Shown: piece by piece, positions 8,150 through 13,100 of the stretch
Layout of the letters: the number at the start of each line of letters is the position of its first letter
How positions within the stretch are numbered: position 1 is the stretch's first letter
NCBI GenBank assembly: GCA_028565635.1
Contig: JAOXYB010017264.1
Coordinates: 1-13,100 of the forward strand
Length of the DNA stretch: 13,100 nucleotides
Direction of reading: 5' to 3'
Source of the DNA: Phoronis ovalis
Lineage: Eukaryota > Phoronida > Phoronidae
The notes under the pieces: model-generated
What the model was told of the DNA's origin: nothing
Database searches by the model: none
What the model saw: the letters and a program-made list of their open reading frames with translations, nothing else
Position numbers and translations under genes: made by a program

Positions 8150-9307
8150 TTACCCTTGATAGAGATTACAATACAGTTCCATTGCATAATGATACGAAAT
8201 ATTTTCATAATGTCCATTTTCCTCAGGCGGCACAGCACAATCATAATCAGTTATAATAAAATCATGTAAAGCCTCATTCCGCATGTTTGCTCCAGACAAT
8301 TTTTCTTCAAGATTATGTATAATCTTTTCTAACTGATTCTCTGAAAATCTGAATGTATTAAATGGGTCCTGACCTATTGAGTCCGTCCATAATTGTGTTG
8401 CCACAATATTGAGATAGTACAAAGAATGATTACGCAGACGTGATTTCTGTCTAACTAATGAATCTGAGTAATCTGATTGAGATCTTGGGAATATTCTAGA
8501 ATTAATACTGTTAAATTTACTGCTAATTGTTCCTGATTTATCATTTGATGATTTTGACCGAAATAATCTCAAAAAGACTGGAGGTGAATCTGGTGTTCTT
8601 TCATTTTCTAACCGCCATTTTGCATTGTACAAGGAAACATGGGAACTTCGTAGCAAATCAGGTGAAGAAGCAGATGGTGATGTCGATTCCATTAAAGCGA
8701 CATCGGCTGATTTCCAGCGTGGAAAACCTTGAGGAGATATTTTTCTAGGCAAATGATTAACAAAGTCGCTACTAGAATTATGGTCTGCATTTAATACAAA
8801 ATCACTTCGAGCAGGTATTATTTTAATATCAGAATTCAAAACATAGTCAAAGTTTTTTGGAGTCCTAGCTTTTTTACTTAGTTTTGGAGAATCAGTAAAG
8901 TTCCCTGATTTTGATCTATGAAATTTAGTTTTTGGGGAATGTTTAACTTCTACATTCCAAGTGCTAGGTCTTTTTGGAGGAGAATTAGTCAGTGGGGATT
9001 CGGAATTCCCATTCTTAGGCTTGCGTAATAAAACAGGAGATTCTTGATTTTTTGAAGATGCCATCCTTCTGGATCGTAATCGAAAAATTGGCGAATCTGG
9101 AGTCAATGAATAAGATTTTAGTCTCAATGCAGGTGATGTACTATTTGGCCTAAAGTCAGTATCAAACGATCTAGGTCTGATAACATAATTATCTGCCGAC
9201 ACCGGCCTAGTATATCCCGGCGAGCAATCTGATAGTTGCCTATCACAGTAAGATGTTTTGGAATTTCGTAAATCCAAAATTAACCTCCTTGATGGTGAAA
9301 CTGCCAT
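8150..9307 (-). CDS. Unrecognised Ser-Pro-rich basic protein, 385 residues (one-exon gene or alternative 5' exon)
   Basis: The frame is far longer than chance in this AT-rich DNA. Its ATG has A at -3 and G at +4, and an in-frame TAG lies 24 bases upstream of it, so 9307 is the likely start. Residues 1-290 are basic and low in structure, with 13 Ser-Pro and 3 Thr-Pro pairs and several Arg-x-x-Ser sites (RPRSFD, HRSKSG, FRSKSS, PRSQSD) that suit proline-directed and basophilic kinases and perhaps 14-3-3 (inference). A motif like SP-x-x-LR recurs. Residues about 293-385 look folded and helical: YYLNIVATQLWTDS, FSENQLEKIIHNLEEKL and ISYHYAMELYCNLYQG. No family was recognised; there is no signal peptide, membrane segment or kinase motif. 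The TAA overlaps a donor, AAGG/GTAAGA, phased to the kinase-gene coiled coil. Confidence 0.75.
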   Translation of the reverse strand: MAVSPSRRLILDLRNSKTSYCDRQLSDCSPGYTRPVSADNYVIRPRSFDTDFRPNSTSPALRLKSYSLTPDSPIFRLRSRRMASSKNQESPVLLRKPKNGNSESPLTNSPPKRPSTWNVEVKHSPKTKFHRSKSGNFTDSPKLSKKARTPKNFDYVLNSDIKIIPARSDFVLNADHNSSSDFVNHLPRKISPQGFPRWKSADVALMESTSPSASSPDLLRSSHVSLYNAKWRLENERTPDSPPVFLRLFRSKSSNDKSGTISSKFNSINSRIFPRSQSDYSDSLVRQKSRLRNHSLYYLNIVATQLWTDSIGQDPFNTFRFSENQLEKIIHNLEEKLSGANMRNEALHDFIITDYDCAVPPEENGHYENISYHYAMELYCNLYQG

Positions 9308-12300
9308 AATGAATGAAATCTTTAAGTACTACTGCCTTAAAATCCAAATTATATTTGTTAATAAATCCAGGTGTACTTGCTTTTAACTTGTGAAAGTCTG
9401 GCAGCATTCTGAAATTCCAGTAAACAGAGTAAACATGTATACAATCCTCAATTACAGCTACAGTGCTAACTGCACAATGCAAACATTTACTATCAGCTCC
9501 CTCACCCCTCTAAGTTCTTTACACTTAAAACTCATAGTTATAACTTTGAAAGAAGTTGCAAAATAATAACTTTCTGACCAAAATATAAATATAAATTTTG
9601 CACAAAATTTGTAACAAACGACAAATTCTAGAAAAATGCGCAAATATTTTATACTTGGAATACAGTTAGAAGGGAAACAATTTGCAAAATTGAGACAAAA
9701 CTCAAAGGAAATAATGAGACTGCTTTTCTATCTAATTAGCCAACCATATGTCTATATGTCGGAAGGTTTAATTTAATATCATATATGAACATATCTAATC
9801 AAAAATACAAATGCCATGATTAAAGTCTACAGCAATTATATAGATTATTACAAATGCCATACAGTATTTCATGAAGATTAGCATTTTCATGAAGACTATA
9901 TGACACTAATTCACATTTAGTAACCACACTGTAACCAATCAGTATGAGGCGATTACAACTAAAACTAAAAAAAGATCAGAAAACTTCTTCAGCCACAACT
10001 ACGGGTATATATCATCGCCTAGGACTAAAGCCATGATATTAATATTACACAGAGTCAATTCATCAGAATCAGAAATCTTGTTTTCTTTGCACGTTTCAAT
10101 ACAAAATTAACCAAAAAAAAACAACACCCAAATCAATCCTCCTGGGAAAAATCCAGCCAACCTGACAGGTGTGAATCTCGGCTGAAGTCCACATTATTTG
10201 AATTTTTTTTAATACTGCCAACATATTTTGTGGTATAAACAAACTTATATCATATTAAGCACAGCCTTATGTCCTATAATGCCACTATCTCATTTATCTA
10301 AATTCCCAACAACACCAAAAAGTGCCAGCTTCATGAATTTTTAATATGATCGCTCTGTCACACTCTCAGATCTTTCTTCAGCTAGAAAATAGCTTCCATA
10401 AAAAATTTGAAAGCACTTAATCAGTTTTATAGGCAAGGGCATATTATATTTGATTTTCTAAATGGATTTGATCCCTTAAGGCTTAACATGTTTTATGTAT
10501 CCTGGCTGTTGTGCTTCACTAATGAAAACGTACTTTGAAATACATAAATGATTTAATCCCGGGAGAGACACTTCCAAATACTGCATAAGAGAAGGCTCCA
10601 GATCAAAACTCCTAACAAGCAGTTTTTAGTTTAAATTCTTCAGTAAATTCCTGTTGTACCAAACAGCATTTGCCATTAACTTGTGGATATGCCACAGGTT
10701 ATGCTGCAAATTAAGTTGATAACCTTGCAGATCTTACCAACTTTAATGTTTTCCGACTCCTTCCCAAAATGTACCAATCCCTCTTGGACATGTCCGCTAA
10801 AATGCCATTATTCTGCAGGTTACCTCCTTATGATTTCTTGATTTGACATATGCCAGTTTTCACAATACATATAAAGATACAGTTAAAGATAAACCTATGG
10901 CCCTTATACCACACTATTTAGTACTTGGAACCCATCCTAGTCACAACAGACTTGCTGACACAGCAAACAAAATATTTGATCTGTACTTTCCATATCAATA
11001 ATTTGCTACATCACATGCTGCTTTAAGAAATATTACCAGGAAACAGTTGAAAATATCAACTGGAAAATCAATTTTCAGTAAAATACAAATGATGCACTAT
11101 ACTTGAATCTTCTTCCTATAGAATACACAACTAAAGCAGCAGTAGTGTAATCAATCAAATAATAAACAGTCTTTCCACTGCTTGTTTTAGTGTGCACAAC
11201 TTAGGATAAAACACAATATCTCTTAACTATCTCTTATGGAAATAAACATCTTAGATCTGATCAATTAGCAAAATACTTCACAAAGAAGGTACATTTACCA
11301 TAGAAATCAGAGTACAGTAGTCAGGTGGATCAGAAATTCTCAAATGTATATTTGCAAGTTACTTATAACTTACTAAGCATGAGTCATTAGTAACAGATAT
11401 AATGACTGCTTGTTACAATTAATAATATAATGACAAATGTACACAGGGTTACAGTAAAAAACAATAATGACATGTCTACAAAGAACAGCTCAGTAATAAA
11501 AAACTTCAATGAGATTATTTTCACATTTTTATTCTTAAGTATGCTTGTAAAAGTTTGTGGTTCCTGATAGAGTTTACCTTAGTCTAATAACAGTTTAATT
11601 CACTGACCACTACTAATACACAAAATTGTTATCTTTGCTAAATATTTTTTTGAGGTTTTTAAATGTTTTTCAAGATACACATTCATTAACAAAACATTAT
11701 TTTTCACAGTTTATATTGCATAATATCAATTCCCTCACTATTACATAGTGACATGAATGTTATAACATCAGACACAACACAGATCACTAGTACTAATTAA
11801 ATTTGAATTAAAATGAATAACAGTTCATCTACCAGTGGATCTTTTACCATGCCAGCTCCTTGTACAAGCATTGGTTTGTAAAACTGAAAGTACTCTACAC
11901 TACAGTAAACAAATCAGCTTTAAATCATGTTTCGTTATTTTAGCTACAAGACTCTAACCCAGAACAGTGTCATTATACAGTAGTGACATATAAGATACAA
12001 AACAACATTTTAACTACTTTGATATGTACTAATTACTCAATGACTGGAGACTAGAAGATGAATCACAGGCAACAAGACAATTTCACAATTAATTATATCT
12101 TTTATTTTGACTTAATATCCATTTTCAGGGACTATGCTACTTTTATTGGAAGCCATGAATTGAAATATGCATACCACACTGACAGTGAAATGAATGACCT
12201 TTAGCAGGCAGATTGTTAATGACATCAATCCAAACATCGAAAATAAATGTCAAGACAAACAACTGTAAAGTTGCATCTTCAGAAAACATTTACAGCTTTT

Positions 12301-12880
12301 ACTTTTAATTAAATCTAAACAGTGTCTAAAATGTCTGTAAGAAACACGAAAATAAAATTTACCTAATTTCAGTAGCTCACACCCAGTACACATTAGTTAT
12401 ATATGCAAAGCATCATACATTCAGTTTCCTAATGGCTACATAAAAATACTTGTAATATAACTGTATCATATATAACGCTTTTATCTAATTAAATATCATA
12501 TCAAATAGAGTGCGAATAAATATTTTTTTTTACTAAGAAATAAGTAATCGAATACCAATTCAGTGCCTCATATCCTTTTACCTAACAGGTGAACTGGTGA
12601 CATGTCAACATTAATAGATTACAAACCCATTTAAATTCCTTTGTTACAACTGCACTCTCATGATGTCTTTATAAAGAATTTTACACCCCAAATGACAGTT
12701 TAGCAGAAAAAAAACAAATTTTTTCCTAATAAATATTAGCTGATTCTTCTTTTTTTTACTTAATTGTCAAACATCCTTCCAGCAGAAATTGTGCAATGAC
12801 TATGCAATAATTCACTGTTAATTACAGATATATATATTTTTTTGAAAATATTAAAAAATACAAAATTAACCAAAAAGTAC
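9308..12880. other. Long AT-rich stretch without recognised genes
   Basis: Both strands were read; only short frames without recognisable products occur (for example minus-strand frames at 9482-9243 and 9643-9458). On the minus strand just upstream of the SP-rich frame, acceptor-like CAG and TAG lie near 9334-9331. A spliced leader joined to that frame is therefore possible, and an acceptor ending in TAG there would leave the frame open upstream of the ATG. If the kinase exons lie beyond 13100, this stretch is kinase-gene intron. No transposon protein or RNA gene was seen. Confidence 0.5.
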
Positions 12881-12916
12881 CTATAGAAGGCAGCCATATT
12901 GCAGACCTTGACAATC
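12881..12916 (-). CDS. Weak candidate 36-base exon with ATG in good context
   Basis: The minus strand has a good acceptor, TTCTGTTTGGCTCCTCAG, at its upper edge and a donor-like TATAG/GTACTT at its lower edge. One frame reads IVKVCNMAAFY and ends AG in phase 2, which would complete Arg with the first coiled-coil exon. The ATG at 12897 has A at -3 and G at +4, so the segment could also be a first exon giving [13 protein letters not shown]. No protein family match was seen. Confidence 0.2.
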   Translation of the reverse strand, partial: DCQGLQYGCLL

Positions 12917-13022
12917 CTGAGGAGCCAAACAGAAATCCAAACTCAAAATGAATACAACAGACATCTGAGAAACAACTTTACAATGTGGTCTATTCTAAGA
13001 TAACAGAAACGATTTTCCTTAC

Positions 13023-13059
13023 CAGGAGGTGTTTTCTTTCAGATAAAACATTTGTTTTT
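13023..13059 (-). CDS. Weak candidate 37-base exon near the right edge
   Basis: The minus strand has TTTTAACATTTGTAG before it and CCTG/GTAAGG after it. Two frames are open: KTNVLSERKHLL, and KQMFYLKENTS ending TG. The second joins in phase to the 12916-12881 candidate across a 106-base intron. It is too short to identify, and could equally be untranslated or chance. Confidence 0.2.
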
Positions 13060-13100
13060 CTACAAATGTTAAAACATCAAAAGAAAGTAGATAGAGCATT

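Noticed and set aside
6433-8154. Reading the whole stretch as the normal kinase linker of Slik
   Set aside because: The conserved segment preceding the coiled coil in STK10/Slik (the KTRKFVVDGV-like region) was searched for by eye on the minus strand and not seen. The split codon would also give Gly rather than Arg.
9243-9643. Minus-strand frames overlapping or upstream of the SP-rich frame
   Set aside because: They have no recognisable product, and one overlaps the SP-rich coding frame in another register.

Overview
This is AT-rich eukaryotic DNA and all recognisable coding sequence lies on the minus strand. Short exons have GT-AG borders, introns are about 140-520 bases, and the encoded protein resembles insect proteins most closely, so the source is probably an insect or another arthropod. 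No tRNA, rRNA, CRISPR array, bacterial operon or complete transposon was recognised.

The firmest feature is the 3' half of a gene for a Ste20-family kinase of the SLK/STK10/Slik group. Nine exons between 5744 and 1876 splice without frame conflict into 427 residues plus a TGA stop. They encode the C-terminal PKK/ATH coiled-coil region and a Ser/Thr/Pro/Arg-rich tail. No kinase-domain exon could be found. It should lie beyond base 13100, so the window would hold the last part of a long gene. A 69-base segment at 3698-3630 looks like an optional, phase-neutral exon inside the coiled coil.

Upstream of the coiled-coil exons (higher coordinates) is a minus-strand open frame at 9307-8150. It encodes 385 residues of an unrecognised Ser-Pro-rich basic protein with a more ordered C-terminal part. 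Its ATG is in good context, its TAA stop overlaps a good splice donor, and AATAAA follows about 130 bases later. It may be a one-exon gene nested in a kinase-gene intron. It may instead be an alternative 5' exon, because that donor is in the right phase to join the first coiled-coil exon. A second, smaller ATG-bearing segment at 6560-6433 ends in the same phase.

Between these two lies a roughly 590-base imperfect palindrome (about 7117-7705), the arms of which match over nearly their whole length. A two-copy 28-base tandem repeat sits just past the kinase-gene stop.

Region by region: 1-1875 is probable 3' UTR and downstream DNA; 1876-5744 is the coiled-coil exon cluster; 5745-8149 is intron with candidate alternative exons and the palindrome; 8150-9307 is the SP-rich frame; 9308-13100 is AT-rich intron or intergenic sequence with only weak exon candidates near the right edge.
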